From: Eubacterium sp.
GTDB taxonomy: Bacteria; Bacillota; Clostridia; Peptostreptococcales; Anaerovoracaceae
Assembly (NCBI GenBank): GCA_021769965.1
Contig: JAETRU010000016.1
Span: 1-59,503, forward strand
Length of the DNA stretch: 59,503 nt
Reading direction: 5' to 3'
The notes beneath the pieces are model-generated. The model saw nothing but the letters and a program-made list of their open reading frames with translations, was not told where the DNA came from and searched no databases. Of this stretch, positions 30,534-39,599 are shown in pieces; positions within the stretch are counted from its first letter, which is position 1; every line of letters starts with the position of its first letter. A program made the position numbers and the translations under genes.

Positions 30534-32750
30534 TTATTTTTTTCCGACCTGCGCGCCATCGATCCAAAAGTTTCCTGCCTCTTTTACATATCTTCGCACG
30601 GTATCTTCCGACTTTCCCATGTACTCCGCCAGCATGCTCAAGGTGACTTTTTCCTCTATGCTGCAGACCTCATATGCTGTCTGCAGAGATTCAATTCGCT
30701 CCTTTTTTCGTTCTTCAGGAGTCTTGTTCCGCTTGCCGGACTTGCCCAGATTTTTCTTCCAGAATGCCTGCTGTCCATCCGCGTCCACGTCATTCAGTAC
30801 GCCGGAGCCGTCAATACAATGCACAGGGTAGTCGAACCACACATTGACCGGAGGGAACTTCGGGAACTCCCGCAGCGTCCCCTCAATGCGCCATGCAGTC
30901 AGCCCTGAGACGGCCTTTTTCGCCTCCTGAATGGCTTTTTCCGCCTCTTGCCGGTCTTTGCCAAGCAGATAGTTATCGCACGCCTTACGAAGCTGTGCGG
31001 CGCTGCACAAGTCATCTTGTGACACATGGTCTTCCCAGGTCCGAGAATACTTATCCAGCACCTCGATGCACGCCTCGCATATCGCCTCATTCTCTTTCTG
31101 CTTCAGTACTGCTTCTCCGACGTCGAGCTCTATCAGATCCAAAAGTGCATCCGGATCCCTGGCAAATACACCGCTACCGGAAGCCCTGTCCATGGACTTC
31201 TTCTGCCCCTGTCCGCCTTTGCTGTGATGATGGCAATAGATGACCGCCGCACCCAGGTCATTACAGACCAGGTCGAACTGATTGCAGAAATGGGCCATCT
31301 GATCCGCGCTGTTCTCGTCGCCAGTAATGACTTTGTAGATCGGGTCTATAATGATGGCAATATAGTTCTTTCTCGCCGCCCGACGAATCAGTTTGGGCGC
31401 CAGCTTATCCATTGGCACCGACTTTCCTCTCAGATTCCAGATATCGATATTTTTTAAATTTGAAGGTGCCAATCCCATGGCCTCATAAACATCCTTGAAT
31501 CTATGCAGGCAGCTGGCACGATCCAGTTCCAGATTCACATACATAACTTTTCCCTGTGTACACTGCCAGCCCAGCCATTTAGCGCCTTCTGCAATCGCGA
31601 TCGTCAGCTCGATCAGCGCGTAGGATTTTCCTGCTTTTGAGGGTCCGGCCAGCAACATCTTATGTCCCTGCCGCAGCACGCCGTCGATCAAAGGTGGAGA
31701 CAGCTGAGGCAAATTATCCCACACGCTGGTCAGGTTTTCCGGATCCGGAAGGTCGTCATTGACCGACTCGATCCACTCTTTCCATTCCTTCCAATTTTCC
31801 TTGCCGATATTGGTATCGACGAGGAACTGTTTACGCCCATTACGCAAAATACCCGGCATACGAGACAGCCTCGATGGGTTTTTGTTCTGCGTATCGATTT
31901 TCAGTCCATTTTTGCTACAGATCTCATAAAGGAAATCTACTCTTTTGCGATACTCTGAATAATTCTCCGCATCAATTTTGACAATGGCGTGCAGAGACTT
32001 GCCACCGCTGTACACAAGACATGCGACAGGCAGTTCCATCTGCCGGATGATCGCGTTCTGTTCCTCTACCGTCATCGTGTCAGATTCAACCAGAGCATAA
32101 CGGAAATCTACGACATTATCATTCTTGATGCCTTTGCCGTCCAACGGATTGAAACGGATCCAGGCCCCTGCCGACGGATTATAGTCGCCGATCACAGAGC
32201 CAATATCACCATCACATTTACTCAGAAGTTCCACCAACTTCCCAGCGGTGCGGTCCCAGCAGCCTTTCTTTGGCAGGAAACGGCCGTCCTTTTCATAACA
32301 GTCCGTAACATAGCCGACATTTTCTGATGCTTCAAACAAGGTATCGATGTACTTTGCGAGTTCCCTTGCAGGTTCCCACTTCCTCGGCTCAGATATCTCC
32401 TCGCCTTCGAGCCACCCCTTGTCAACGACCACCAGATCATCGTGTCCGCCTATCACAGCATCCCATGAAAGCTCCGTTCCTTCCGGAGCCTTCCAGCCGT
32501 GTTCCTTTGCCATCTGTACGATAGTTCCCGCAGTGACGTTAGATGAAGCGCCACCGCGGAATGAATTCCATTTCTTCTCACATTCGCCGTCATGATACCT
32601 GCGGGCATCACGCCTGCTCCAGCGCTCCCAGTCTCCAGCCGCATATCCATCTTCTTTCAGCCCCATGCCTACCTGCAGCCATTCTTCATAATTGAGGACA
32701 GCCGGGTCTATATATTCCAGCAACTCTAATATGTCATGTTTCTTCTCCAT
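30534..32750 (-). CDS. Replicative primase-helicase (PriCT/AAA_25 type)
   Basis: The 738 residues contain an N-terminal PriCT_2-like region (about 10-95, with WLQVGMGLK), a primase-like middle domain (about 190-320, DFRYALVESD and SGGKSLHAIVKID), and a RecA-like helicase domain with Walker A GPSKAGKS at 369-376 and an IIIDPIYKV Walker B region. The C-terminus (about 690-738) resembles a winged helix that could bind the neighbouring iterons. It should start and drive phage DNA replication. Confidence 0.85.
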   Translation of the reverse strand: MEKKHDILELLEYIDPAVLNYEEWLQVGMGLKEDGYAAGDWERWSRRDARRYHDGECEKKWNSFRGGASSNVTAGTIVQMAKEHGWKAPEGTELSWDAVIGGHDDLVVVDKGWLEGEEISEPRKWEPARELAKYIDTLFEASENVGYVTDCYEKDGRFLPKKGCWDRTAGKLVELLSKCDGDIGSVIGDYNPSAGAWIRFNPLDGKGIKNDNVVDFRYALVESDTMTVEEQNAIIRQMELPVACLVYSGGKSLHAIVKIDAENYSEYRKRVDFLYEICSKNGLKIDTQNKNPSRLSRMPGILRNGRKQFLVDTNIGKENWKEWKEWIESVNDDLPDPENLTSVWDNLPQLSPPLIDGVLRQGHKMLLAGPSKAGKSYALIELTIAIAEGAKWLGWQCTQGKVMYVNLELDRASCLHRFKDVYEAMGLAPSNLKNIDIWNLRGKSVPMDKLAPKLIRRAARKNYIAIIIDPIYKVITGDENSADQMAHFCNQFDLVCNDLGAAVIYCHHHSKGGQGQKKSMDRASGSGVFARDPDALLDLIELDVGEAVLKQKENEAICEACIEVLDKYSRTWEDHVSQDDLCSAAQLRKACDNYLLGKDRQEAEKAIQEAKKAVSGLTAWRIEGTLREFPKFPPVNVWFDYPVHCIDGSGVLNDVDADGQQAFWKKNLGKSGKRNKTPEERKKERIESLQTAYEVCSIEEKVTLSMLAEYMGKSEDTVRRYVKEAGNFWIDGAQVGKK

Positions 32751-32765
32751 GCTCTCTCATTCCTC

Positions 32766-34355
32766 TTATTCTCCCGGACGGTATTCCTGTGGTATGATGC
32801 TTCTTGGCACCCGCCACCCGTTTCCTGCGATCCGGTCGATCAAATGCTTCGCATCATCAAACTGCCAGGTGCCAACATGCTGAAACCCTTTGTTTTCCAA
32901 AAACCTGATCTGTTTCGGCGTCGTAAGTCCTTCATGCCTTCGCGCATTCAGCCGGTCCAGCAGAAGGCTGGCTTTTCCTGCGCACTCAATCTCATCAGGA
33001 TAAATCCCCAGTTTCTCAAGCGTTTTCACCTGGGACTCTGACGGCGGCCCCATTTCCCAGCCGAAAGCCGGAACGTATCCGGAAAGATCCTCTGCCTGGA
33101 TCGACATCTCAAACTGCAGCGGATCGACCAGCTTTCTTTTGCGGTTGCGCATTTCACGCAGCTGTTTTGCCAGCGCTTCTTCCCGTTGCGCTACGACATC
33201 CTCGCATGCCTTCTGTTCTGCCTCTTCCAGATCCATCGGTCCATTTACTTTCTCGAGATTCTCCGTCATCTTTTTCGCCACTTCGTCCGACTCACAGATC
33301 AGGTGTGCCGGATGACAAAGCTCATGACGTTCCGTATGCCAGAGAAAATCCAGCAGCAAGAGCTCCGTTTTTTCTGTCTCTGGCGAAAGCCTGGTACCCC
33401 GGCCTACCATCTGCGCATATAAGCTTCGCACCTTTGTCGGTCGCAGCACCACGACACAGTCTACTGACGGGCAGTCCCAGCCTTCTGTCAGCAGCATGCT
33501 GTTGCAGAGCACATTGAATTTTCCAGTATCAAAGTCTGAAAGGATCTGCCCCCGCATGTCACTTTCACCGTTTACCTCCGCGGCAGAAAACCCATGCTCG
33601 TTTAAAATCTTGCAGAACTTCTGGCTGGTCTTGATCAAAGGCAGAAATACCACAGTCTTGCGATCCCTGCAGACCCGGGACATTTCATCAGCGATCTGCT
33701 CCAAATACGGATCCAATGCATTGCCCAGATCCCCCGATTTAAAATCTCCGGCCTGTGTGCCGACAGAGGCAATATCCAGCCTCAGAGGTACGGTCTGCGC
33801 CTTGATCGGGCAAAGGTATCCTTCTCGGATGGCTTTAGGCAATGTATACTCATAGGCAAGGCTCTCAAATACCTTGCCTAAGTTTTTCATATCGCCTCTG
33901 TCCGGCGTCGCTGTGACGCCCAGCACCTTTGCATCAGGGAAATGTTCAAGGACTTTCATATAGCTGTCTGAAACACAGTGATGTGCCTCATCAATAATGA
34001 TGGTATCAAAGTAGTCGGCCTCAAATTGTCTCAGCCGCTTCTCACGCATCAAAGACTGCACGCTGCCGACTACGATACGAAACCAACTTCCCAGACAGGT
34101 CTGATCTGCTTTCTCCGTGGCACAAAACAGGCCGGTCGCTTTTGCAATCTTATCCGCGGCCTGGGCAAGCAGTTCGCCGCGGTGTGCCAGGATCAGGACC
34201 CTGTCGCCGTTTCTCACACAGTTTTCTGCCAGTTTAGCAAAGACGATCGTCTTTCCTGTTCCTGTCGGCAGGACCAGCAGGGTATGCTTGATGCCGCTGT
34301 CCCATTGTCCCTGCACTGCCTCCATAGCCTCCTTCTGATAGGGTCTTAGTTCCAT
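32766..34355 (-). CDS. DEAD/DEAH-box helicase
   Basis: This is a superfamily 2 helicase of 529 residues: LPTGTGKTIVF (Walker A, about 30-40), IIDEAHH (motif II), GVTATPDR (motif III) and MVGRGTRLSPET (motif VI). The C-terminal part after 420 is unusual and may bind DNA. Related phage helicases act in replication restart and recombination. The start overlaps the DUF669 stop by one base. Confidence 0.9.
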   Translation of the reverse strand: MELRPYQKEAMEAVQGQWDSGIKHTLLVLPTGTGKTIVFAKLAENCVRNGDRVLILAHRGELLAQAADKIAKATGLFCATEKADQTCLGSWFRIVVGSVQSLMREKRLRQFEADYFDTIIIDEAHHCVSDSYMKVLEHFPDAKVLGVTATPDRGDMKNLGKVFESLAYEYTLPKAIREGYLCPIKAQTVPLRLDIASVGTQAGDFKSGDLGNALDPYLEQIADEMSRVCRDRKTVVFLPLIKTSQKFCKILNEHGFSAAEVNGESDMRGQILSDFDTGKFNVLCNSMLLTEGWDCPSVDCVVVLRPTKVRSLYAQMVGRGTRLSPETEKTELLLLDFLWHTERHELCHPAHLICESDEVAKKMTENLEKVNGPMDLEEAEQKACEDVVAQREEALAKQLREMRNRKRKLVDPLQFEMSIQAEDLSGYVPAFGWEMGPPSESQVKTLEKLGIYPDEIECAGKASLLLDRLNARRHEGLTTPKQIRFLENKGFQHVGTWQFDDAKHLIDRIAGNGWRVPRSIIPQEYRPGE

Positions 34356-34840
34356 CAGAATTTACCTGCCTGAAAGGTTGTCTGCTGTTCCTGATATGCC
34401 GGTTGCTCTGCCGGCTCATAGAACCGCTTGACTTCGTTGTACTGCTTGCCCTCATATGTTTTGACGCCAATCTTGGCGCGGCCACGACTACCAATCACGG
34501 CATTCCAGTTCATCTTCAGACGTTCTCCCTTCTTTCGCATACCGATGCCGGTAAAAAATGCGCACAGCATGCCTTCCATCTTTGTATGGAGCAGGAGCTG
34601 GTGACGAATGATCGTCATACCCTCCGGCGTGTCGATGCGCAGATGCACGATGGCTTTATTGCAAGGCGGCATCTTATCACTGCCGTTGAACCTTGCACGC
34701 TCAAAGTCTGTTACGACAAAGTCATAATCTCCTTCCGGCAGAAGTATGAAATCAGGACCGTCCTTTTCGATATCCGCATCCCAATCCAGTTCTCCGTCCT
34801 CAAATCTCTCATATGTATTTGCTTCAACAAAATCACTCAT
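34355..34840 (-). CDS. DUF669 protein, likely ssDNA-binding
   Basis: The 161-residue protein has the DUF669 pattern: LLPEGDYDFVVTDFERARF, a beta barrel-like middle part and GRAKIGVKTYEGKQYNEVKRF near the end (read in parts). DUF669 proteins are encoded between AAA_24 ATPases and helicases in phages and probably act as single-strand binding proteins. Confidence 0.8.
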   Translation of the reverse strand: MSDFVEANTYERFEDGELDWDADIEKDGPDFILLPEGDYDFVVTDFERARFNGSDKMPPCNKAIVHLRIDTPEGMTIIRHQLLLHTKMEGMLCAFFTGIGMRKKGERLKMNWNAVIGSRGRAKIGVKTYEGKQYNEVKRFYEPAEQPAYQEQQTTFQAGKF

Positions 34841-34852
34841 CTTTTTTCCTCC

Positions 34853-35971
34853 TTAAAATGGTACTTCATCATTCAAAATGTGATCTACGAGCTGATCCCA
34901 CGCACCGATCACAACGCCCTTGATAAAATCAAGAGTATAATTCTCGATCGGCGTATCCGCAGTGTAATATCCCCTCTGTCCAACGGCTTTCTGGATCTGC
35001 AACCGGTTGATGCCGTCCTTATCCATCAGATCCTGAAGCGCTTTCATAGCCTGCTGACGGTCGTCCAGAGCAACCGCGCTGCTGCTTTCTGCTGTTTTTG
35101 CTTCCGGCACTGATGCAGCAGCTGCAGGCATCGGCTCTTGTTCTTTGGCATAGTTCTGAGGTGCAGGCGCTCCTACAGGTGGAATTGGCTCTGGCGGGAA
35201 GGCTTCCTGTTTCGGCGCCGGCTGCGGGGCTGTGCCCAGGATAGGGATACAGTGAGCGATCTGTCCATAATCAAAGGGCAGCTCGTCAGCCAGGCCGTGG
35301 CGGTTTTTCGCATCCCAGCAAGGGTGATGGGCTGTATACATGACCCGTTTGCCGCCTTTGGCCTTGTGCTTCTTCCCACTGTCATCTGTCGCGACAGAAA
35401 TCGTCTTGTAGTTGGCAAACAACAGCATATCCGCCCATTCCTTTACCAGCGGTGAAGTCTGCGACTGCGTCTTTTTTCCAAGCTTCAGCTCATACCGGTC
35501 ATATGCGCCTGATTCATCTGGCTGTTCGAACTTCCGTATCTGTGCATGTGCCGTCAAAACAACATGGATCCCTGCATCCAAAACATCAGTCAGGCGATTT
35601 AAAAACCGTCCAAATTCTTCTTTAGCATAAACATAGCCGTTGCCATATCCGAAATCCTCGATACCTTTTTTTCCTGCCTTACTGCAGACATCTTCGACAC
35701 ACAGGATCTCTGCCCAGTCCACTGTATCGATGACCAGAGTCTGAAAGCGCCGCTCCCGCTTCACAAACAGGATCTCTTCCTGCAGCATCGTCCAGCTGGT
35801 GGGACGTGGGAGTCTGGATACATCCATATGTTTCGTACTTCCTTCGGTATCAATGAAGACCGGGTTCGGAAAGTGGGCGGCAAACGTAGACTTGCCGATC
35901 CCTTCCGGTCCATAGATCACGACCTTTTGCGCGCTTCTTGACATAACGCCTGTTGTTACTTCAAAATCCAT
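34853..35971 (-). CDS. AAA_24 ATPase, Sak4-like recombination protein
   Basis: From ATG 35,971, which overlaps the upstream stop, the protein has 372 residues. Walker A is GPEGIGKST at about 21-29 and a RecA-like core follows (TLVIDTVDW, VVLTAHAQIR). The C-terminal third is Pro/Ala-rich and then helical. Phage AAA_24 proteins include Sak4, single-strand annealing/RecA-like recombinases that work with an SSB, which fits DUF669 next door. Confidence 0.82.
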   Translation of the reverse strand: MDFEVTTGVMSRSAQKVVIYGPEGIGKSTFAAHFPNPVFIDTEGSTKHMDVSRLPRPTSWTMLQEEILFVKRERRFQTLVIDTVDWAEILCVEDVCSKAGKKGIEDFGYGNGYVYAKEEFGRFLNRLTDVLDAGIHVVLTAHAQIRKFEQPDESGAYDRYELKLGKKTQSQTSPLVKEWADMLLFANYKTISVATDDSGKKHKAKGGKRVMYTAHHPCWDAKNRHGLADELPFDYGQIAHCIPILGTAPQPAPKQEAFPPEPIPPVGAPAPQNYAKEQEPMPAAAASVPEAKTAESSSAVALDDRQQAMKALQDLMDKDGINRLQIQKAVGQRGYYTADTPIENYTLDFIKGVVIGAWDQLVDHILNDEVPF

Positions 35972-37236
35972 CAAAACTCACCTGCCTTCCATTTTTTTGG
36001 TTCTGCTTCTGTTACCGCCGGCGCAGAATAACCGTCTTCGATGATGATGGCACATTCATCTCCGGATGAAACTCTGGTAGCAATAGCTTGCAGTCCCTCT
36101 GCCTCCAGCCATTTGCCGAACTCCTGCAATGTATCCATGTCCATTTGCTCCAGCTTGTCCACCAGAACAAATCCGCAGTTCGGATTCAGCTTTCTGACGA
36201 TGGCCACCGCCACCTTTAATTGATCAGAGCCTGACAAATTGTCCCATTTGAACCCCTTATATACCAGCTCGCCATCTACCACGGAAAGCTCCGGCAGCGG
36301 AAGATCAGCATGATTCAAAAGATTGATCTTATCCTCCCTTACCTTCCGGATCTGATCCGTGAGATCATCATACTGTCCGCTGTATTCCTGGGCATCGATC
36401 TCTGCTTTCTCCCTATCCATATTGGCTCTTACTTTCCGGTTAGTGTCCTCGATGCCCGCAATGCTTGCCTCAAGCTCCGAGGTGGATTCATCCTTCAGAT
36501 CCAGCGCGTCAGTGGATGCGATCTCAAGATTCTTTTTTGCCTCTGCCAATCTTTGCAGGAGCTCTGCCTGCTGCACTTCAAGCGTGTCTACCTCTCTCTG
36601 GTATTGCTCCTTGCGCTGCCGCTTCCTCTGGTTCTCACCGTTTCTGGCAAGGATCTCCTGCTGTTTCATAATCAGTTCGCTGGCTGACACCAGTTCTTTC
36701 GGTGCTTCCGGATAAACAGGCATTTCCGCTGCGAACTTTTTCTTCTGATCCGCGATCTGCCCGATAGTAAGCCGTCGATTGTATAGTTCGGTTTCCGTCT
36801 TCTCCAGTTCATACAGCTGTGGGCCTACACCAATGATCTGCAGCAGCGTCTGCGCCTTCTCTTTATTGTTTGCCTGCATAAATTTCGGCAGGTCCAGTGC
36901 AAGCTGTTCCACAAATTCGTTCAGAAGCTGCTGTCCGGCCTTGTTGCCAGTGCTGTCGATAACCTTCAGATCAGAGTTCTTGCCTTTTCGTTCTACAACA
37001 ATGCCATTAGATAGTTCAACATGCAGGAAGGGCGGCACTGCCGATCCCTCTCGCTGTGCCTGGCTTGGCCGATGCCGGTCCCCACCGAGAGCCCATGTGA
37101 TCGAATCAAGGACTGAGGTCTTACCCTGATTATTTTTTCCTCCAACGATCGTCAGGCCCTGCGCAGACGGTTCCAGCTTTACCGCTTTTACACGCTTGAC
37201 ATTCTCTATTTCTAGTTTGTTGATCGTTACTGCCAT
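35971..37236 (-). CDS. SMC/RecF-like AAA ATPase
   Basis: The 421 residues begin with INKLEIENVKRVKAV and Walker A GGKNNQGKTSVLD (about 32-44), followed by a long coiled coil (about 165-300) and a C-terminal ATPase half (LSGSDQLKVAVAIVRKLNP signature, GFVLVDKLEQMD Walker B). This is the AAA_23/SbcC-like fold. It probably handles DNA ends during phage recombination. Confidence 0.82.
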   Translation of the reverse strand: MAVTINKLEIENVKRVKAVKLEPSAQGLTIVGGKNNQGKTSVLDSITWALGGDRHRPSQAQREGSAVPPFLHVELSNGIVVERKGKNSDLKVIDSTGNKAGQQLLNEFVEQLALDLPKFMQANNKEKAQTLLQIIGVGPQLYELEKTETELYNRRLTIGQIADQKKKFAAEMPVYPEAPKELVSASELIMKQQEILARNGENQRKRQRKEQYQREVDTLEVQQAELLQRLAEAKKNLEIASTDALDLKDESTSELEASIAGIEDTNRKVRANMDREKAEIDAQEYSGQYDDLTDQIRKVREDKINLLNHADLPLPELSVVDGELVYKGFKWDNLSGSDQLKVAVAIVRKLNPNCGFVLVDKLEQMDMDTLQEFGKWLEAEGLQAIATRVSSGDECAIIIEDGYSAPAVTEAEPKKWKAGEF

Positions 37237-37334
37237 TTCAATTCTCCTTTACTTTTCTTCGATTTTGCGGTACAATCAAATTGGTTGTTAAGGTCGGCTG
37301 CTCCGCAGTCGGTCTTTCTTTTTTGTTCCGCCAT
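37227..37334 (-). CDS. Very small phage protein, 35 aa
   Basis: A clear GGAGGATTAGACT ribosome binding site precedes the ATG at 37,334. The product is basic with a DCGAADLNNQFDC segment holding two cysteines ten residues apart. It overlaps the start of the SMC-like gene by 10 bases, which suggests coupling. Family unknown. Confidence 0.45.
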   Translation of the reverse strand: MAEQKRKTDCGAADLNNQFDCTAKSKKSKGELKWQ

Positions 37335-37337
37335 AGT

Positions 37338-37586
37338 CTAATCCTCCTCTCCCAGGACCTCGTGGCAAAAGGCACCAAGATGTCCATCTTTCTTCATGCC
37401 GGTCAGATCGAACTGGCCCTGTGTATAATATTCTTCGCAGTTAAGTTCGTCGTCACGGTCCGGATACGTATCCTTGAAGATTCTGATCGCGTGGTTCAGG
37501 CTCACCGCCCATACCTCGACCCAGCCATCATGAAACGGGTACGGCTGCTCTGCGCTAAAGGTAAAGTAGTACTTAGTCTTTTTCAT
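37338..37586 (-). CDS. Small phage protein, 82 aa
   Basis: The protein has an N-terminal beta strand pair (KYYFTFSAEQPYPFHDGWVEVWA, in parts) and a FKDTYPDRDDELNCEEYYTQ region. I have seen similar proteins in early regions of Clostridia phages but know no function. Confidence 0.55.
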   Translation of the reverse strand: MKKTKYYFTFSAEQPYPFHDGWVEVWAVSLNHAIRIFKDTYPDRDDELNCEEYYTQGQFDLTGMKKDGHLGAFCHEVLGEED

Positions 37587-37716
37587 GATCTGCCTCCTTC
37601 AGTTCTGCTTCCAGCTCCTCAAGACGCTCAACGCATCTCATCCGCTTCCTCTCAGCGTTGCGCTTAGCGGTGTTTACCTTCTTAATCTCTGCCAAGATTT
37701 CAGCTCTTTCTCTCAT
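37573..37716 (-). CDS. Small coiled-coil phage protein, 47 aa
   Basis: The ATG at 37,716 overlaps the upstream stop (ATGA) and has GGAGGAG before it. The product is one Arg/Lys/Glu-rich helix with heptad spacing. Function unknown. Confidence 0.5.
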   Translation of the reverse strand: MRERAEILAEIKKVNTAKRNAERKRMRCVERLEELEAELKEADHEKD

Positions 37717-38108
37717 TTTTCGTTCTCCTCCATAATCTCTCTGACCGCCCTGGCCCACCCTTCTGCATTGCCCGGGCAGTACTTTTTACTGATCGCCTCC
37801 GGGGTAGTAAAGCCCTGGGAGAAATAATTATCTGCCAGGAGACGGACGAACTTGTCCACTCCTTCCCGTTTGGATTTGTATGTAAAAAGGTTTTCGTTCT
37901 CGGACAGCCCGCCGAAGTTATTGCACCGGCGAAACCCCTTCGATTCGAAGTTTCCGGTCTCAAGCCTGGCAATAGCAAGCGGGATATCCGGTTCAATGCC
38001 GTACTCCTGACAGCTAATCATGATCATATCTTCTGCCGACAGAATTTTCCCCACCGGCACTCCCATGTCCTTCTCGATCACCCGCTGCGGCCAGACATTC
38101 CTGACCAC
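37713..38108 (-). CDS. Glucosaminidase-like protein in the early region
   Basis: The 131-residue protein has the pattern of the glucosaminidase/lysozyme-like fold: IPLAIARLETGNFES holds the catalytic-type Glu, followed by RRCNNFGGL and a C-terminal YCPGNAEGWARAVREIM. The start is uncertain (GTG at 38,108 with a poor ribosome binding site). It follows a small membrane protein gene by 12 bases. A wall hydrolase so early in the operon is unusual. Confidence 0.6.
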   Translation of the reverse strand: MVRNVWPQRVIEKDMGVPVGKILSAEDMIMISCQEYGIEPDIPLAIARLETGNFESKGFRRCNNFGGLSENENLFTYKSKREGVDKFVRLLADNYFSQGFTTPEAISKKYCPGNAEGWARAVREIMEENEK

Positions 38109-38120
38109 AGGAGCTGACTT

Positions 38121-38285
38121 TCAGACCGGGATCGCGGCGAACCCGCACAGGCAGATCCAAAGCATCGCCACCATCAAAAGTGTTGCGATGCAGACGATCG
38201 GCACGGTGGCTTTTGACTCTGCGTAATGCCAGCGGAACACCTTGCGGCCGATCCTGATGGTTTTGCAGCCTTTGTTATTGTTCAA
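38121..38285 (-). CDS. Small membrane protein, 54 aa
   Basis: The start is TTG 38,285 with GGAGGTG before it. The first 27 residues are basic and polar, and residues about 30-50 form a hydrophobic helix (VCIATLLMVAMLWICL). It is encoded right before the glucosaminidase-like protein, so the two could act together at the membrane. Confidence 0.5.
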   Translation of the reverse strand: MNNNKGCKTIRIGRKVFRWHYAESKATVPIVCIATLLMVAMLWICLCGFAAIPV

Positions 38286-38302
38286 AGCTTACACCTCCCT
38301 TT

Positions 38303-38527
38303 CTATGTCATATCAATGACCTTGGTCATAGTCTCAATTCTTCCGCCCGTCTCCGCCAGCTTCATGATGTATTCTTCCGCATACGGCTTTGGGATCTTCC
38401 AGTTCTGTCCGGACCTGGCTGCTTTGATCTTCCCTTCCTTGCAAAGGGTTCTCACTGCGCATTCGCTGATCCCCAGATAGGCGCCGCATTCTTTCGGTGT
38501 CAGTACAAATTTCTCTTTGAGCTCCAT
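38303..38527 (-). CDS. Excisionase-family HTH protein
   Basis: From ATG 38,527 (GGAGGTGAGC before it) the protein has 74 residues. LTPKECGAYLGISECAVRTL forms a helix-turn-helix and GQNWKIPKPYAEEY the wing, as in HTH_17/excisionase proteins. It may direct prophage excision together with the integrase or control early genes. Confidence 0.75.
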   Translation of the reverse strand: MELKEKFVLTPKECGAYLGISECAVRTLCKEGKIKAARSGQNWKIPKPYAEEYIMKLAETGGRIETMTKVIDMT

Positions 38528-38549
38528 TTGCTCACCTCCTCTCATTGGC

Positions 38550-38578
38550 TTGTTTGTAATTCCTGACTATGATACAAT
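38550..38578 (+). promoter_or_regulatory. Promoter for the plus-strand gene at 38,606
   Basis: TTGTTT and TACAAT are 17 bases apart, directed away from the excisionase gene. The gene that follows has AAGGAG before its ATG. Confidence 0.5.
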
Positions 38579-38605
38579 TTCCTTATCAATACCAAGGAGA
38601 TTATT

Positions 38606-38968
38606 ATGGCATCTATCAAAGATCAGGAAAAACTTCTCAACTCTCTCATTCATCAGAATGACCTTGAAATGTCTGATGAAACATTAGAATATCTTCGCGA
38701 TCCAACTACGCCAGAAGCGGCAAAACTGGATGCGCTTATCGACTTAATGGCTAATACGATGCGTTCCGTAGAGGAAACCAACAAGAGACTTGATGTCCAG
38801 CATCAAGAACAAGTTGAGCATCAACAAAAAGTCGAGGCTTGGCATGAGGATGATTCTAAAAGTAATAAATTCTCAAATAGCATCGGGATCGCTACCCTCA
38901 TAGCGACTATCGCTGGCATTTTCATCGGAGGCGCTATTACCATTGGCGTACAATTATTAACAGGTTAA
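38606..38968 (+). CDS. Tail-anchored coiled-coil protein, putative moron
   Basis: The 120 residues are acidic and helical with a likely coiled coil (about 55-85, SVEETNKRLDVQHQEQVEHQ) and a C-terminal membrane helix (about 93-116, Ile/Gly-rich). It runs against the early operon and has its own promoter, the mark of a gene expressed in the lysogen. Function unknown; protection of the lysogen from other phages is one possibility. Confidence 0.6.
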   Translation: MASIKDQEKLLNSLIHQNDLEMSDETLEYLRDPTTPEAAKLDALIDLMANTMRSVEETNKRLDVQHQEQVEHQQKVEAWHEDDSKSNKFSNSIGIATLIATIAGIFIGGAITIGVQLLTG

Positions 38969-39107
38969 TTGCCAGTAAAAGAACCGTTATCGCATTTCCA
39001 AATGCTGACCAAGCAAATGTCCTTAAGGTCTTGGTAATTAAATGTACCTGCTTTTCTATGTACGTATTGCTTTCTTTGAGTTTCCTAATTTCTTTTTCGT
39101 AATCCAC
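38937..39107 (-). CDS. Small coiled-coil membrane protein, 56 aa
   Basis: GTG at 39,107 has GGAGGTGAAGGA before it. Residues 1-25 are charged and helical, and residues about 32-52 form a membrane helix. The last 32 bases overlap the 3' end of the plus-strand gene at 38,606-38,968, which has the same domain plan. The gene fits in the minus-strand early operon. Confidence 0.5.
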   Translation of the reverse strand: MDYEKEIRKLKESNTYIEKQVHLITKTLRTFAWSAFGNAITVLLLAINLLIIVRQW

Positions 39108-39156
39108 TCCTTCACCTCCTCTCGCATCCCGCTTCAGCTCTTTGGTTTAGTTTTCA

Positions 39157-39185
39157 TTGCGATTTTCCATTCTCCGCCTTATAAT
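39157..39185 (+). promoter_or_regulatory. Promoter for the gene at 39,236
   Basis: TTGCGA and a perfect TATAAT are 17 bases apart on the plus strand, 51 bases before the ATG of the 69-residue protein. Confidence 0.6.
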
Positions 39186-39235
39186 GTACTTACAGACCAT
39201 TGCCCTGGTCGAATATTTAATAATGGAGGGGTTTT

Positions 39236-39445
39236 ATGAAGCAAAAAACTTTTCAAGACGCTTGCAAAAGAGCTGATACGTCTTTCTCTTCTTTAATCGA
39301 GCCTGAGATGGACTCCTTAGCTGCAAAACTTAAAGATGCGCCAAAAGAAGATATCTACCCCATTCTTGCCGTCGAGATGCTTTCGCTTTCCAAGAAGTAT
39401 ACTAAGATTCTTCTGCAAGAGCTTCTCGTAAACGATGACGAATAG
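39236..39445 (+). CDS. Small helical protein, 69 aa
   Basis: GGAGGGG precedes the ATG. The protein is mostly helical (SLIEPEMDSLAAKLKD, MLSLSKKYTKILLQELL) with an acidic end. It has its own promoter and stands against the early operon. Its 3' end overlaps a small minus-strand frame. I do not recognise the family. Confidence 0.55.
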   Translation: MKQKTFQDACKRADTSFSSLIEPEMDSLAAKLKDAPKEDIYPILAVEMLSLSKKYTKILLQELLVNDDE

Positions 39446-39536
39446 TATTTGTGATACGTTCTGCATTTGGCTGATGTTGTATCTCTTTTACAAGATCAGC
39501 CATTTCCTTTACTTCTATCTTTATAATGATTTCCAC
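39402..39536 (-). CDS. Small minus-strand protein, 44 aa
   Basis: GTG at 39,536 follows GAGGGAGGTGAAAGAAG. The product has a short beta strand (EIIIKIEVKEM) then a helix rich in Arg. Its upstream sequence (39,542-39,599) is repeated before the minus-strand gene at 40,562-40,753. It overlaps the plus-strand gene end by 44 bases. Confidence 0.42.
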   Translation of the reverse strand: MEIIIKIEVKEMADLVKEIQHQPNAERITNTIRHRLREALAEES

Positions 39537-39541
39537 CTTCT

Positions 39542-39599
39542 TTCACCTCCCTCTTCATTCCGGTTTGTTTACACCTGTTCAAACAGCTTTTCATGGTCT
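39542..39599. repeat. 57-bp direct repeat, left copy
   Basis: Bases 39,542-39,586 are identical to 40,765-40,809, and the match continues about 12 bases with two differences. On the minus strand both copies end in a ribosome binding site for a small gene and encode the same short frame (MK-S/N-CLNRCKQTGMKREVK). The two copies flank the membrane-protein cassette at 39,722-40,565. Confidence 0.8.
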
